A stretch of DNA of 64,000 nucleotides from positions 186,285 to 250,284 of the forward strand of contig NZ_JACKTL010000036.1 of the NCBI RefSeq assembly GCF_025822245.1, written 5' to 3'. Shown piece after piece: positions 1 to 8,986 of this stretch. Source of the DNA: Mycolicibacterium hodleri. Lineage in GTDB: Bacteria > Actinomycetota > Actinomycetes > Mycobacteriales > Mycobacteriaceae. The translations under genes and the position numbers were made by a program. Position 1 is the first letter of the stretch. Each line of letters opens with the position of its first letter. Under the pieces are notes generated by a model. The model did not search any database and was not told the origin of the DNA. It saw only the letters and a list, made by a program, of their open reading frames with translations.

Positions 1-472
1 GGGTCAGGCCCAGGACGATCGACGTGATGCCGAGCGCGGTGAACAGGCCACCGACGTTGGCGCCCCAGATGTAGGAGAAGATGATCGCCAGGCCGACGGC
101 GATGACCACGAAGCGAGCCACGTCCAGGAAGATCGACGGCATTCGCTTGCGCCACGAACCTTCTGGTGCGCCCTGGAACAGCGTGGCGTTCAACCCCGAC
201 AGCATCAGGATGAGCAGGACGAAGCCCAGCACGGTGGAGATGATGCGGACCGGGGTCGCCTGGGCGGGCACCTCGGTGGCCTTGACGAGCAGCAGCAGCA
301 GCGCAGCCAACGGCAGAATGTAGTTGCGCACCAACCCGACCGGACGCGCCAGGCCGCTGCCGCGCCGGGCTAGTGCAACGCGCAGCTCGGTGAGCGCCAC
401 CAACCCGATCGGGAGCCCGATCGCGACGCCGACCGCCCAGTAGAACCAGGTGGAGTCGACGATCCTGGTCAC
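1..472 (-). CDS. MscS-type mechanosensitive channel, N-terminal part (truncated by window edge)
   Basis: About 157 codons are visible, starting with a GTG at 472 that overlaps the TGA of the upstream cyclase gene in a GTGA junction, so the two genes are translationally coupled. The protein begins with a hydrophobic segment, then has further membrane segments (a run of leucines near residue 55, another near 80-95). It ends at the window edge in a Gly/Ala-rich stretch (GGLFTALGITSIVLGL) typical of the pore-lining helix of MscS channels. In M. tuberculosis a cyclase gene is likewise followed by an MscS protein with a cyclic-nucleotide-binding domain (Rv2435c-Rv2434c, from memory). Whether this copy carries that C-terminal domain cannot be seen. 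The channel would sit in the cytoplasmic membrane and release solutes on osmotic downshock or on ligand binding. Confidence 0.8.
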   Translation of the reverse strand, partial: MTRIVDSTWFYWAVGVAIGLPIGLVALTELRVALARRGSGLARPVGLVRNYILPLAALLLLLVKATEVPAQATPVRIISTVLGFVLLILMLSGLNATLFQGAPEGSWRKRMPSIFLDVARFVVIAVGLAIIFSYIWGANVGGLFTALGITSIVLGLT

Positions 473-2667
473 GACCGACGCTCCTTGAGCCGCCAGATGG
501 GTTGCGACTCGGTCCCCACGGTGACCTCGCCGGCGGGGGTGAACTCCCGGGTGTCGCGCATCGCGTCGTAGACGTCGGCCGTCACGTAGACCCCAGGCTG
601 CGGTGAACCGCTCTGCACCTGGTAGGCGAGGTCGACGGCCGCGCCCCACATGTCGTAGGCCACGCTGGCCCGCCCGACGAGCCCGCTGCTGACCCGACCG
701 GTGTCGATGCCGGCCCGCAGGCGCAGGGCGTGCCTGCCCTCGGCGTTGAACCGGTCGACGATCCGGTTCATCTCGACCGCGAAGTCCACGGTGCGCCGGA
801 CGTTGTCGATGCGCGGCACGTTGAGACCGCAGCTCGCGAGGTACCCGTTGCGTAGCGAGCGGACCCGCTCGATCCCGAGACCCTCTGCCGCAGCGTCGAA
901 TTGACGAACCAGCTTGTTGACGATCGCCAGCGATTCCGCGGAGGTCAAGCCAGCCGACAATTCGTCGAGGCCGACGACGTCGGCGAAGATGACGGTGACG
1001 TCCTGGTGGTCCTGGGAGATGGTCTCCTCGCCCTCGCGGTACCGCGCCACCACCTGCTCCGGCATCAGCGACAACATGATGCGGTCGTTCTCCCGCCGCT
1101 GCTCGTTGAGCAGGCCCTCCTTGATGGCCAGGTTGCGGCTCATGTCGTTGAAGGCCACCGTCAGGTCGCCGAACTCGTCGCGGGACACCACGGGGATCGT
1201 CGTGCCGTAGTCGCCGGAACTGATCTGCTGCGCTCCGCTCTCCAGCCGTCGGATGGGCCGGACGAACAACCGTGCCAACAGCATCGCGGCCAAGCAGACC
1301 ACGAAGATGATGGCCACCGTCGACAACACCAGCTTTCTGGTGAACGCCGAGACCGGTGCGAACGCCTCGGAGGTGTCGATCTTGGCGACCACGGCCCAGC
1401 GCAGCCCGGGAATCTCGGCGGGAGCGTAGGCCTGCAGCGTCTCGTGTCCCAAGTAGTCGTCGGCGATCAGCGTGCCCCGTTGGCCTTGTTGGGCCAGCTT
1501 CGTCGCTTCGGTCGCGACGGGTTGCACCAGCGTGGTGCCGTGCTGGCGGATCGAGTTCTGAGCCACGTCGGGCGGCGTGCCCGCCTCGACGGCGTCACGC
1601 TCGTAGGCCGGGGCATCTTCGATGAACAGCCGGGAGTTGGAGCGCATCAGATCGTCGGGACCGACGATGAAGGTCTCGCCGGTCATGCCCATCCCGGACC
1701 GTTCCCACTGTCCGTCGAAGGTCATCAACTGGTTGATCTTGGAGATGGGGAACTGCAGCGCGAGCACCCCGTCCACCCGTCCCTGCGGCCCGACCGGGGA
1801 CACGAACCAGGCCGTCGGCTCGGTGGCGGGCTGGTAGTCGCCGAAGTCGGTGATTCCCACGTAGTCCACCGCGTTGGAGTCGAGCGCCTCCCGGTAGGCG
1901 TCGCCGAGTTTGCTGCCCTTGTACGGTCCGGTGAGGATGTTGGTGCCGAGGTCGACGCCCTTGTAGGCGCTGTAGACGACGTTGCCCCGGGTGTCGAGCA
2001 GCAGGGCGTCCTCGAATTGGAAGCGGGTGACGATCTCGCGGAAGAAGTCGTTGTATCGGGCGTTGGCGGCCGACCACGCGCTGCCGTCGCGGGCGTCGTC
2101 GAAGTCGATGGCGGCGTCCCAGTCGGCGGTGGGCTTGTCGTAGGCCCCAAAGGGCACGGTGTAGAGCGACTGGAGATAGGCCGGGGCGCCGGACGTCGGC
2201 AGGAGCGCCTGGACGTCGACGTTCTCCCCGGTTTGCGCGTACTCGTCCTTGGCGAAGCGTTTCGTGTAGTAGTCGTCGAGGGCCTGTTCCTGTGCCGGGG
2301 TGACGGTGGCGGTGGCGAGTTGGTCGTACCCCGCGGTGAAGTCGGTGATGGCCTGGGTCGCCGTGGACCCCCGTGAATACACGACCAACGAGTTCTTCAG
2401 ATCCGCGATTCCGTTCTGCAGGCTGCGGCTCTGCGACTGCCGGATCTCGGTCAGCCGGTCGAAGACCGACGCACGCAAGGAACTCCGCCCCGACTGGTAG
2501 CCGATCGCACCCACGACGGCCGCGGACAAGATGCTCGTCAGGAGCAGCATCACCAGCAGCTTGGACTGGATGCTGACGCGCGACATCAGCCGGCGGCGGC
2601 TTCGCGTGGTGGACGTGGTCGAGTCGGCCGTCCCAACCTGCGCTTGGTTCTCCGTGGAGGTCGTCAT
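469..2667 (-). CDS. Membrane-bound class III adenylyl/guanylyl cyclase homologue with degenerate active site
   Basis: 732 residues from ATG 2667. Order: cytoplasmic N-terminus, membrane helix about 38-58, a large extracytoplasmic Cache-like sensor region (about 60-440), second membrane helix about 445-470, HAMP linker, and a C-terminal cyclase domain (about 540-720). The domain aligns well with class III cyclases, and the first metal Asp (FADVVG) and the Asp of YDMWG are present. However, the usual K..GD motif reads VRSLRNGY (Lys to Arg, second metal Asp to Asn), and the transition-state Asn and Arg positions read Asp and Gln (AAVDLAYQVQ). Catalysis is therefore doubtful; a nucleotide-binding or signalling role is possible. 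It is coupled to the MscS gene downstream, which suggests that sensing is passed to the channel. Family placement is secure; loss of activity is inferred. Confidence 0.88.
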   Translation of the reverse strand: MTTSTENQAQVGTADSTTSTTRSRRRLMSRVSIQSKLLVMLLLTSILSAAVVGAIGYQSGRSSLRASVFDRLTEIRQSQSRSLQNGIADLKNSLVVYSRGSTATQAITDFTAGYDQLATATVTPAQEQALDDYYTKRFAKDEYAQTGENVDVQALLPTSGAPAYLQSLYTVPFGAYDKPTADWDAAIDFDDARDGSAWSAANARYNDFFREIVTRFQFEDALLLDTRGNVVYSAYKGVDLGTNILTGPYKGSKLGDAYREALDSNAVDYVGITDFGDYQPATEPTAWFVSPVGPQGRVDGVLALQFPISKINQLMTFDGQWERSGMGMTGETFIVGPDDLMRSNSRLFIEDAPAYERDAVEAGTPPDVAQNSIRQHGTTLVQPVATEATKLAQQGQRGTLIADDYLGHETLQAYAPAEIPGLRWAVVAKIDTSEAFAPVSAFTRKLVLSTVAIIFVVCLAAMLLARLFVRPIRRLESGAQQISSGDYGTTIPVVSRDEFGDLTVAFNDMSRNLAIKEGLLNEQRRENDRIMLSLMPEQVVARYREGEETISQDHQDVTVIFADVVGLDELSAGLTSAESLAIVNKLVRQFDAAAEGLGIERVRSLRNGYLASCGLNVPRIDNVRRTVDFAVEMNRIVDRFNAEGRHALRLRAGIDTGRVSSGLVGRASVAYDMWGAAVDLAYQVQSGSPQPGVYVTADVYDAMRDTREFTPAGEVTVGTESQPIWRLKERRS

Positions 2668-2763
2668 CGGTTGCACAGAGTAGCGGGCAAACCCGCTGGT
2701 CGCGCCGACTCGCGAATGTTCGGCGCGGTCGACGGGAGCCCGGACTTCGGGCACGGTGGACAC

Positions 2764-3192
2764 ATGGCCGATCCGCACCACTTGGAACGTTTCGTCGAGG
2801 CGCAAGAACCGGTCGTCGACGCCGTGCTCGACGAGCTTCGTGCGGGGCGCAAACGGTCCCATTGGATGTGGTTCGTGTTCCCGCAACTGCGGGGGCTTGG
2901 CCGGACCCCGACGGCCGAGTTCTACGGGATCGCCTCCGGCGACGAGGCGTCGGCCTACCTCGCCCACGACGTGCTCGGTCCGCGCCTGCGGGAGTGCGCG
3001 CGGTTGGTCGTCGGGTCCGGAGCGGTCAGCGCCGAAGCGCTGATGGGCCAGGTGGACGCGCTGAAGCTGTGGTCGTCGATGACGTTGTTCGCCGAGGTGG
3101 CCGAGGACGACCGGGACTTCGTGGCCGTGCTCGAGACCTACTACGGCGGCGAGCGCGACGCGAAGACCCAGGCAATGCTCTCCGGCCGTTAG
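2764..3192 (+). CDS. DUF1810 family protein
   Basis: 142 residues from ATG 2764. The conserved opening (HLERFVEAQ), the W-MWFVFPQL-GLG segment, the EFYGI motif and the ALKLWSSMTLF motif near the C-terminus are hallmarks of the DUF1810 family, small soluble proteins of no established function. It diverges from the cyclase gene across about 96 bp that must hold both promoters. Its stop codon overlaps the stop of the convergent GH13 gene by 4 bp. An earlier in-frame start exists further upstream, but it falls inside the divergent promoter region and lacks family similarity, so the later ATG was chosen. Confidence 0.85.
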   Translation: MADPHHLERFVEAQEPVVDAVLDELRAGRKRSHWMWFVFPQLRGLGRTPTAEFYGIASGDEASAYLAHDVLGPRLRECARLVVGSGAVSAEALMGQVDALKLWSSMTLFAEVAEDDRDFVAVLETYYGGERDAKTQAMLSGR

Positions 3193-4490
3193 ACGGTGAG
3201 GACGGCCCAGCCGTGCGGCTCGACGTCGAGCGCGTCGACGACGTCCTCCGGCGGCACGCCCGATCCCGCGACGACCCTTCCGCTGCCGCACCCCAACTCC
3301 GCCAACGACATCTGCAACGGCGAGTCGTCTACGTTGAGGGCGACGACGAGTGACCCCTCGTCCGACGACGTCCGGTAGACGTACTGACCGTTGGTCAGGT
3401 GCAGGGCCGACGTGCGCGCTCGATGCAGCCACGGATGGCGGCGCCGCAGGCCGATCAGGTGCTGGTGCAGACGGAAGGTGTCGTGGCCGAGGTGCTCGGA
3501 TTCGCTTGGTTGCGTGGGGAACTCCGGACGGACGGCGTCGTCGCCGCCGACGCGCTCCTCCTTGACGCCGCGGTACGCCCACTCGTCGCCGGCGTACACG
3601 CTCGGGGTGCCGCCGACGGTCAGCATCACCGCGAGCGCGTGGCCGACGTGGCGTTCGTCGGTGAGTTGGCTGGCGATGCGGGTGACGTCGTGGTTGCCGA
3701 CGAACGTCAACGGGGCGAAGGTCTCCAGGAACGTGTCATGTCTGCTCAGCGCATGGTCGAGTTCGTGGAAGTTGACGTCGTTGAGACTGCTCCACATCGC
3801 CTTCCACAGTTCGTACTGCGTCACGGAGTCGAACGTCGAGGCGGACACGGTGCCCGCGTAGTCGCCGTGGATCACCTCGCCCACGAACCACGCGTCGGGG
3901 AATTCCTCGCGGACGCGGGGCAGCACCTTGGCCCAGAATTCGTCGGGCACCGCGTAGGCGGCGTCGAGGCGCCAGCCGTCGGCGCCGCGCCGCAGCCAAT
4001 GGGTCATGACGTCGACCACGTAGTCGACGACCTCGGGGTTGCGATGGTTGAGGGTGATCAAACCGTCGTGTCCCTCGAAGGTGGCGAAACCGTTGCGGCC
4101 CTTGCGGAACCACGAGTCATCCCCGCCCGTCAGCGCGTCTTGGTGCCGGCCGAACTCGCTGCCGACGTGGTTGAAGACGCCGTCGAGCAGGATCCTGAGT
4201 CCGCGGCCGCGCGCCTGCTCGACGAGGTGGTCGAAGTCGGAGTCGTCGCCGAGGCGGGGGTCGACGGCGTAGTGGTCCGTCGTGTCGTAGCCGTGCGTCT
4301 GGGAGGCGAACAGCGGGCCCAGCGCAATGCCGGACGCGCCGAGTTCGAGGGCGTGGTCGAACCACTCCGCGACGCGGCGCAGTCGGTGTTCGTCGGCGGT
4401 GGGAGCCGGGTCGGCGGGGAAGGCGCCGACGAATCCCAACGGGTACACCTGCCACCAGATCGCGTGCTCGACCCAGGCCGGACCGCTCAT
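3189..4490 (-). CDS. Glycoside hydrolase family 13 (alpha-amylase family) protein
   Basis: 433 residues, ATG at 4490. The four conserved GH13 regions are present in order: DGVFNHVG (region I), GWRLDAAYA with the nucleophile Asp (II), FVGEVIHG with the acid/base Glu (III) and FVGNHDVTR with the transition-state Asp (IV). A short C-terminal beta domain follows. It should act on alpha-glucans or short alpha-glucosides in the cytoplasm, since no signal peptide is visible. The exact substrate (maltodextrin, trehalose or others) cannot be read from the motifs; at 433 residues it is shorter than TreS or GlgE. The start codon overlaps the stop of the upstream fusion gene by 4 bp, so the two are probably co-transcribed. 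Confidence 0.88.
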   Translation of the reverse strand: MSGPAWVEHAIWWQVYPLGFVGAFPADPAPTADEHRLRRVAEWFDHALELGASGIALGPLFASQTHGYDTTDHYAVDPRLGDDSDFDHLVEQARGRGLRILLDGVFNHVGSEFGRHQDALTGGDDSWFRKGRNGFATFEGHDGLITLNHRNPEVVDYVVDVMTHWLRRGADGWRLDAAYAVPDEFWAKVLPRVREEFPDAWFVGEVIHGDYAGTVSASTFDSVTQYELWKAMWSSLNDVNFHELDHALSRHDTFLETFAPLTFVGNHDVTRIASQLTDERHVGHALAVMLTVGGTPSVYAGDEWAYRGVKEERVGGDDAVRPEFPTQPSESEHLGHDTFRLHQHLIGLRRRHPWLHRARTSALHLTNGQYVYRTSSDEGSLVVALNVDDSPLQMSLAELGCGSGRVVAGSGVPPEDVVDALDVEPHGWAVLTV

Positions 4491-5602
4491 GCTCGGAACG
4501 CCCTTTCGTACATCGCCTTCATCTCCTCGGCCAATTCAGGTGCGGGACCATCGATCTGGACGCCGGGGGCAATGGTCGAGATCGGCAACGGCGCCACCGG
4601 CGACGCCGCCACCCCCCACACTTGTTGCCAGCCGACCAGCTGGGCGGTGGACGCCGCGTAGACGATCCGCCCCAGGCCTACCCACGCATGGGCGGCGGCA
4701 CACATCGGGCAGTGCTCACCGGAGGTGTACACCGTGGCGCGGCCGCGTTCGTCGGCGGTGAGGTTGGCGGTCGACCAGCGGGCGATGGCGAATTCGGGAT
4801 GACGCGTCGCGTCCCCGTCGCCGATCCGGTTGCGATCCTCGAAGCGCACCACGCCCTCGGCGTCGACCAACAGCGATCCAAACGGCTCGTCGCCGGCGTC
4901 CACGGCCTCCCTGGCCAGTTCCACGCAGCGGCGAAGGTGCCCGAGGTCGTCGTCGCTGATCGCCACAGCCGGAGTGTACGCAGCCCCGGGTCTGCGCCGT
5001 CCGCGCGTCAGGGGGTAGCACGCCAGGCCGATGAGCAGTGCGCAGAGATGGCCGAGCGAAGTGAAGCTGGTCTGGTAGAGCAGACCGCCCACCACGAGCG
5101 CGGCCATGGCCGCCAGATAGCCCCAGCGCCACCGCCGTGGCATGGCATGGAACAGCACCCCGGCGATTCCGACCACGAAGTAGCTGACGCCGACGTCGCG
5201 GGCGTCGACGAGCCGGGAGGACGCCACGTTCTCGTGGATGATCCAGTAGAGGTAGCCCTCGCTGACGTAGGTCGCGCCCACGTGACAGATCAGTCCGACG
5301 ACCGCCCAGCGTAGGTGTCCCAGCCACCGCTCGGCCGGCGCCAGGAACACGGTGAAGATCAGCAGGTACGGCCACCAGTACCGGCCGTCGATCCACAGCA
5401 GGCTCTGGAACAGCACGCGCAGCGGGTCGGACGCCAGGTGGTGGATGTTCGTCGAGGTCGACTGCAGCAGGGTCCGCAGGGTCCGCGCAGTCAGCTGATG
5501 CTGCACCAGCGTCGTCGCCAGCAGGACCGCCAGCCACGCATAGGTCAGGGGAGCGCTGCGGACGTAGTCCTGGACCCGGTCCCACAGACGATTCACGGTC
5601 AC
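4487..5602 (-). CDS. Rhomboid-like membrane domain fused to a nucleoside deaminase domain
   Basis: 371 residues in one open frame. Residues about 20-200 form a six-helix rhomboid-like membrane domain ending in a GHLCALLIG helix, where rhomboids keep their catalytic His. The usual GxSG serine motif is not clear (FVVGIAGVLF), so protease activity is uncertain. Residues about 212-371 are a complete zinc-dependent cytidine/nucleoside deaminase-type domain with HPE (His ligand plus catalytic Glu) and SGEHCPMC (two Cys ligands). The linker is only about 15 residues and contains a GTG codon (about 4969) at which a separate deaminase of ordinary length (about 160 residues) would start. Either this is a true membrane-tethered deaminase, or a stop codon between two genes was lost. 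It is followed by the GH13 gene with a 4-bp overlap. Confidence 0.8.
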   Translation of the reverse strand: MTVNRLWDRVQDYVRSAPLTYAWLAVLLATTLVQHQLTARTLRTLLQSTSTNIHHLASDPLRVLFQSLLWIDGRYWWPYLLIFTVFLAPAERWLGHLRWAVVGLICHVGATYVSEGYLYWIIHENVASSRLVDARDVGVSYFVVGIAGVLFHAMPRRWRWGYLAAMAALVVGGLLYQTSFTSLGHLCALLIGLACYPLTRGRRRPGAAYTPAVAISDDDLGHLRRCVELAREAVDAGDEPFGSLLVDAEGVVRFEDRNRIGDGDATRHPEFAIARWSTANLTADERGRATVYTSGEHCPMCAAAHAWVGLGRIVYAASTAQLVGWQQVWGVAASPVAPLPISTIAPGVQIDGPAPELAEEMKAMYERAFRA

Positions 5603-5638
5603 CGACGATAGAGGGCGTTGCTGGCAACCAGGGGATGA

Positions 5639-7318
5639 CTAGCCGGAGCCGCAGCACCCGTCGTCGACCGTGGCCGTCCGGCAGGCGCACGACGCCACGA
5701 TCGGGACGTCGGCGCGGGCGGTGGCACGGTGCAGTTGCTCGGCCACGGCGGCCGCCTCGTCCTCGCGTCCCAACCGGATCAGGCATTCGTGGTACCCGTG
5801 CAGGCTCCACACGTTGCCCGGGTGCTGGCAGCAGCGGCTCAGCGTGTCGTCGAGCCCGAGGTCCGCGGCGTACACCGCCGCCGCCTCCTGCACCCGGCCC
5901 TGCTCGAGCAACAGCGCCCCGTAGGCGTGCCGGGTCGGCTGCATCCAGCCCCACGGCTCGTCGTACGGCAGGGAGTCGTCGAGTTCGATTGCCCGCCTCA
6001 GTATTTCGAAGGCCTCGTCGAAACGTCCTTCGCGATAGGCGATCTCACCGTCCAGCATCGCCACGGCGACGGCGAGGATGTCGCGGCTGGTGTTGTTGAA
6101 CAGATATCTGCTCTCCGGGATGCCGGCGTAGACGAGGTGCAGGGCGTCGCGTTCGGCGCGCGCCCGAGCCACCCGTCCGGTGGCGGCGTAGGCGATCCCG
6201 CGCCCGTAGTGGACGGTCGCCGCCGTGGTGCAGTAGAGCTCGGGGTCGTCGGGCAGGGGATGGGCGATCAGTTCCTCCCAGCGGCCGAAGCGGATCAGCA
6301 CGTGCACCCGCAACGGCACGAACGCCTCGAGCCAGTCGGCCATCGGCGGCGACTCGATCGACAACAGCTCGGGAGTCAACTGGGCGGCCAGTTCGTCGGC
6401 CGCCTGGATCGCCGTCTGGTAGCGGCCCTCGAACATCGCCGAGTAGACGATGAAGTGCAGGTCGTGCGCCCGGTACAGGGAGTAGAAGTTGAGCGGGCCC
6501 TCGCGCTCGACGAACCGCCGGTCTGCCTGCACCGCAGCGACATTGGCGTCGACGGAGCTGCGGTAGTCGCCACAGAGCATGTCGATGTGGCTCGGCATGT
6601 GCTGGAGGTGGCCGGCGTCGGGCACCAGCCCGCGCAGCAGGTTGGCCGCGGGCAGGGCGACCTCGGGCCGCGCCGACATCTCCATCGCGTGCAGGTACAG
6701 GTGGAGCACGCCGGGGTGTCGTCGACCCTCCTCGGTGGCGAGTGCGTCGTCGAGGATCTTCGTAGCTTCCACGACCCGCGAGCCCGGCGCCGGCTCACCG
6801 GTCCTGGTGTCCCACAACGCCCACGCCGAGACGTTCATGGCCGCGTCGGCCGCCAGCGCTTGGACGTCCACGTCGTGGGGATGCGCGCGGGCGAGGCTGG
6901 CCATCGCGTCGGCGTAGCGAGCGTGACCGGCCGCCAGATCGTCGGTGGGGAAGCGCATGACGAGGGCGTCGACCAAGCCTCGCTCGACGTCGGTCGCGCG
7001 GCCGCGACCCGCCAGCGCCAGCTCGTTGCGCGCCCTGCTCAGCGAGGCTTCGAGGTCCTTCGGGTCGAACGCCTCCCACGGCTTGTTGTAGTTCGGACCG
7101 ATCGAGTAGGCGATGCCCCACCGGGCGACGGCCAGGTCGGGGTCGAACTCCAGCGCCCGTTCGAAGCAGCGGATCGACTCCTCGTGGTTGAACGCATACG
7201 CCCAGACCAAGCCGCGGTTGAACCACAGCTGGGCCTGGGCGGACGGCGTCTCAGTCGACCGATGAAAGGACCCGAGGTCGTAATACGGTTCCTCCGGCGC
7301 GGACGCGGTAGCGGTCAT
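5639..7318 (-). CDS. Tetratricopeptide-repeat protein
   Basis: About 559 residues from ATG 7318 (another ATG lies 9 bp upstream). The N-terminal part (residues about 30-75) carries a TPR-like helical pair (LWFNRGLVWAYAFNHEESI), and further TPR-like repeats occur near residues 340-500. The protein ends in a Cys-rich tail (SCACRT...GCCGSG) that could bind metal. No signal peptide or membrane segment is seen. It overlaps the 3' end of the upstream DUF3533 gene by about 68 bp, unusually long, and lies last in a TetR / membrane protein / TPR operon. A scaffold role is likely; no specific function can be assigned. Confidence 0.8.
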   Translation of the reverse strand: MTATASAPEEPYYDLGSFHRSTETPSAQAQLWFNRGLVWAYAFNHEESIRCFERALEFDPDLAVARWGIAYSIGPNYNKPWEAFDPKDLEASLSRARNELALAGRGRATDVERGLVDALVMRFPTDDLAAGHARYADAMASLARAHPHDVDVQALAADAAMNVSAWALWDTRTGEPAPGSRVVEATKILDDALATEEGRRHPGVLHLYLHAMEMSARPEVALPAANLLRGLVPDAGHLQHMPSHIDMLCGDYRSSVDANVAAVQADRRFVEREGPLNFYSLYRAHDLHFIVYSAMFEGRYQTAIQAADELAAQLTPELLSIESPPMADWLEAFVPLRVHVLIRFGRWEELIAHPLPDDPELYCTTAATVHYGRGIAYAATGRVARARAERDALHLVYAGIPESRYLFNNTSRDILAVAVAMLDGEIAYREGRFDEAFEILRRAIELDDSLPYDEPWGWMQPTRHAYGALLLEQGRVQEAAAVYAADLGLDDTLSRCCQHPGNVWSLHGYHECLIRLGREDEAAAVAEQLHRATARADVPIVASCACRTATVDDGCCGSG

Positions 7319-8357
7319 GACTCGCACGATAAGTCGTCCACGCCTTGGGGGCGAGCACTGCGATCACGGCGAGCGCGAGACCGACGGCGCCCCAGGTGGT
7401 CAGGGTGAGAATCGAGGTCAGGGCGCCGTTGCCGCCGAAGTAGGTGACGCTGCGCAGCAGTGCCACCCCCGAGCCCTGCGGGACGATCGAGTTGAACGTC
7501 CGGTAGAAGCCCGTGAGCAGCGGCAGTCCGACGGGTCCGGCGGCGGCGGCATTGCCGACGATGATCAAGAACACCGTCACCACGGCCGACGCGACGGTGC
7601 CGAAGGCGGCGGCGACACCGGTGACGGCGCCCGCGACGCCGAATGCGTAGAGCCACAGCGCGCCGAACACCTGCCAGGTGTGGGCGGTCAGGGCGCCGAG
7701 GACGGCGTCGACGTACCCGGTGACGGCGCCCGCGAGCAGCGCGCAGTACGCCGCGAGGCTGAGGGTGCGAAGGCCCAGGGTGGAGAGCCTGCGGACGCTG
7801 CCCATCATCAAGCCGAAGGCGGCGGCGCCCATGGTCGCGCCGATGGACAAGAAGATGACGGCGTAGAACTCGACGGTGCCTTGCGGGTCGGCGGCCGGGG
7901 TCGGCGCGACGTCCTCGACGCTCGGCGTCAAACCGGCCTTGGCGGCGATGGCGCGGCCCACGGCCTCCGAGGCGTTGGCGACGCTGCGTCCGCCGCCGCC
8001 CGCGACGTAGATCTTCAGGTCGCCGGCGTGGCCGACGGCGAGTGCCGCGTCGGTCTTGCGCTCGTAGACCTGAGCGCGGGCGGCAGCGGCGTCGGCCACC
8101 GGGGTCACCTCGAGGTTGTCCTGCGTGCGCATCCCGTCGACCAGCTGTTGCGGTCCGGCGACGGCGACGTTCAGGTGGTGCAGCGTCGGCTTGGCGAACG
8201 CGCCGGAGTAGCTCGCGATCATGGCGACCACGAAGACGGTCAGGGCCGCCATCGCCAGGGCCATCTTGCGCACGTCCGCGCGCGAGATCCGTCGGTTGGC
8301 CAGGGGGAGATCATGCGGGAGGTGCGCGTGTTCGGGTGGCGCTTCGTGCTTGCCCAT
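7251..8357 (-). CDS. DUF3533-type (ABC-2/Pip-like) integral membrane protein
   Basis: About 368 residues from ATG 8357, chosen because an AGAGG ribosome site lies 8 nt upstream; a TTG at 8375 is the alternative. One membrane helix near residues 38-60 is followed by an extracytoplasmic domain of about 120 residues and then a block of five or six membrane helices (about 160-345). This is the layout of the YhgE/Pip and ABC-2-like DUF3533 membrane proteins, often linked to export or drug tolerance. It follows a TetR gene after 14 bp, so it is the likely target of that repressor. The last about 23 codons overlap the TPR gene in another frame. Confidence 0.78.
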   Translation of the reverse strand: MGKHEAPPEHAHLPHDLPLANRRISRADVRKMALAMAALTVFVVAMIASYSGAFAKPTLHHLNVAVAGPQQLVDGMRTQDNLEVTPVADAAAARAQVYERKTDAALAVGHAGDLKIYVAGGGGRSVANASEAVGRAIAAKAGLTPSVEDVAPTPAADPQGTVEFYAVIFLSIGATMGAAAFGLMMGSVRRLSTLGLRTLSLAAYCALLAGAVTGYVDAVLGALTAHTWQVFGALWLYAFGVAGAVTGVAAAFGTVASAVVTVFLIIVGNAAAAGPVGLPLLTGFYRTFNSIVPQGSGVALLRSVTYFGGNGALTSILTLTTWGAVGLALAVIAVLAPKAWTTYRASHDRYRVRAGGTVLRPRVLSSVD

Positions 8358-8371
8358 GGTGGGTGCCTCTT

Positions 8372-8968
8372 TCAAGGGGTGGGGTCGGTGGGTGCGGGCA
8401 GACGCAGCAGTGCGTCCACGGTGTCGAGGGCCGCGCCCACGCGGGCGCGGAGATCGGAGGCCGGATCGTCGGGCGAGGGGTCCTCCATCCAGGAGCGGAG
8501 CACCTCCTGGAATCCGCCGACCAGGAAGCGGCTGACGGCCTCGGGTGCGACGTCGGCGATCGGGCCGACGACGCTCGTGCCCTGCGCGGCGATCTCCTCG
8601 CAGGCGGGTAGCAGTTCGTCGCGGAACGCCATGACCACGCGTTGGGTGACGGCGCTGGGCACCACGTTGCGGTACATCGCGCGGTGTTCGGCGGCGAAGT
8701 CGAACAAGCCGGTGACCCGCGCCCGTGCGTCGCCCCGAATGTCGGCGACGGCGGCGGCGAAGGCCACGGTGACGGCGGTCGCCACCGCGTCGTCGCGATC
8801 GGTGAAGTGGCGGTAGAAGACCTGCCTGCTGACCCCGGCGCGGGCGACCAGGTCACCGACGGTGATCTCGTCGACCGGTCGCTCGTGCGCGAGGTCGAAC
8901 GCCGCGGTCCGCAGCAGGGTGCGGACGCGTTCGGCGCGCGGGTCGGCGCTCAGGGTGCGGCTGGGCAT
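8372..8968 (-). CDS. TetR family transcriptional regulator
   Basis: About 198 residues from ATG 8968; a GTG at 8986 is the alternative, but it abuts the presumed operator. The N-terminal helix-turn-helix is clear (ITVGDLVARAGVSRQVFYRHF, residues about 33-53), followed by a helical ligand-binding domain typical of the family. The gene heads an operon with the DUF3533 membrane protein and the TPR protein, so it probably represses its own operon through the near-palindrome immediately upstream. The inducer is unknown. Confidence 0.9.
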   Translation of the reverse strand: MPSRTLSADPRAERVRTLLRTAAFDLAHERPVDEITVGDLVARAGVSRQVFYRHFTDRDDAVATAVTVAFAAAVADIRGDARARVTGLFDFAAEHRAMYRNVVPSAVTQRVVMAFRDELLPACEEIAAQGTSVVGPIADVAPEAVSRFLVGGFQEVLRSWMEDPSPDDPASDLRARVGAALDTVDALLRLPAPTDPTP

Positions 8969-8986
8969 GTGACGAGCGTAAGCCAC

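Noticed and set aside
81-323. Open frame of 80 codons on the + strand
   Set aside because: Antisense to the MscS-type gene, which shows clear membrane segments.
3399-4661. Long open frame of 420 codons on the + strand
   Set aside because: It lies antisense to the GH13 and fusion genes, whose motifs are clear. Its protein is repetitive, Val/Gly/Arg-rich and without recognisable domains, as expected from GC-rich shadow frames.
7317-8816. Open frame of 499 codons on the + strand
   Set aside because: Antisense to the DUF3533 and TetR genes; composition rich in Gly, Asp, His and Arg without motifs.
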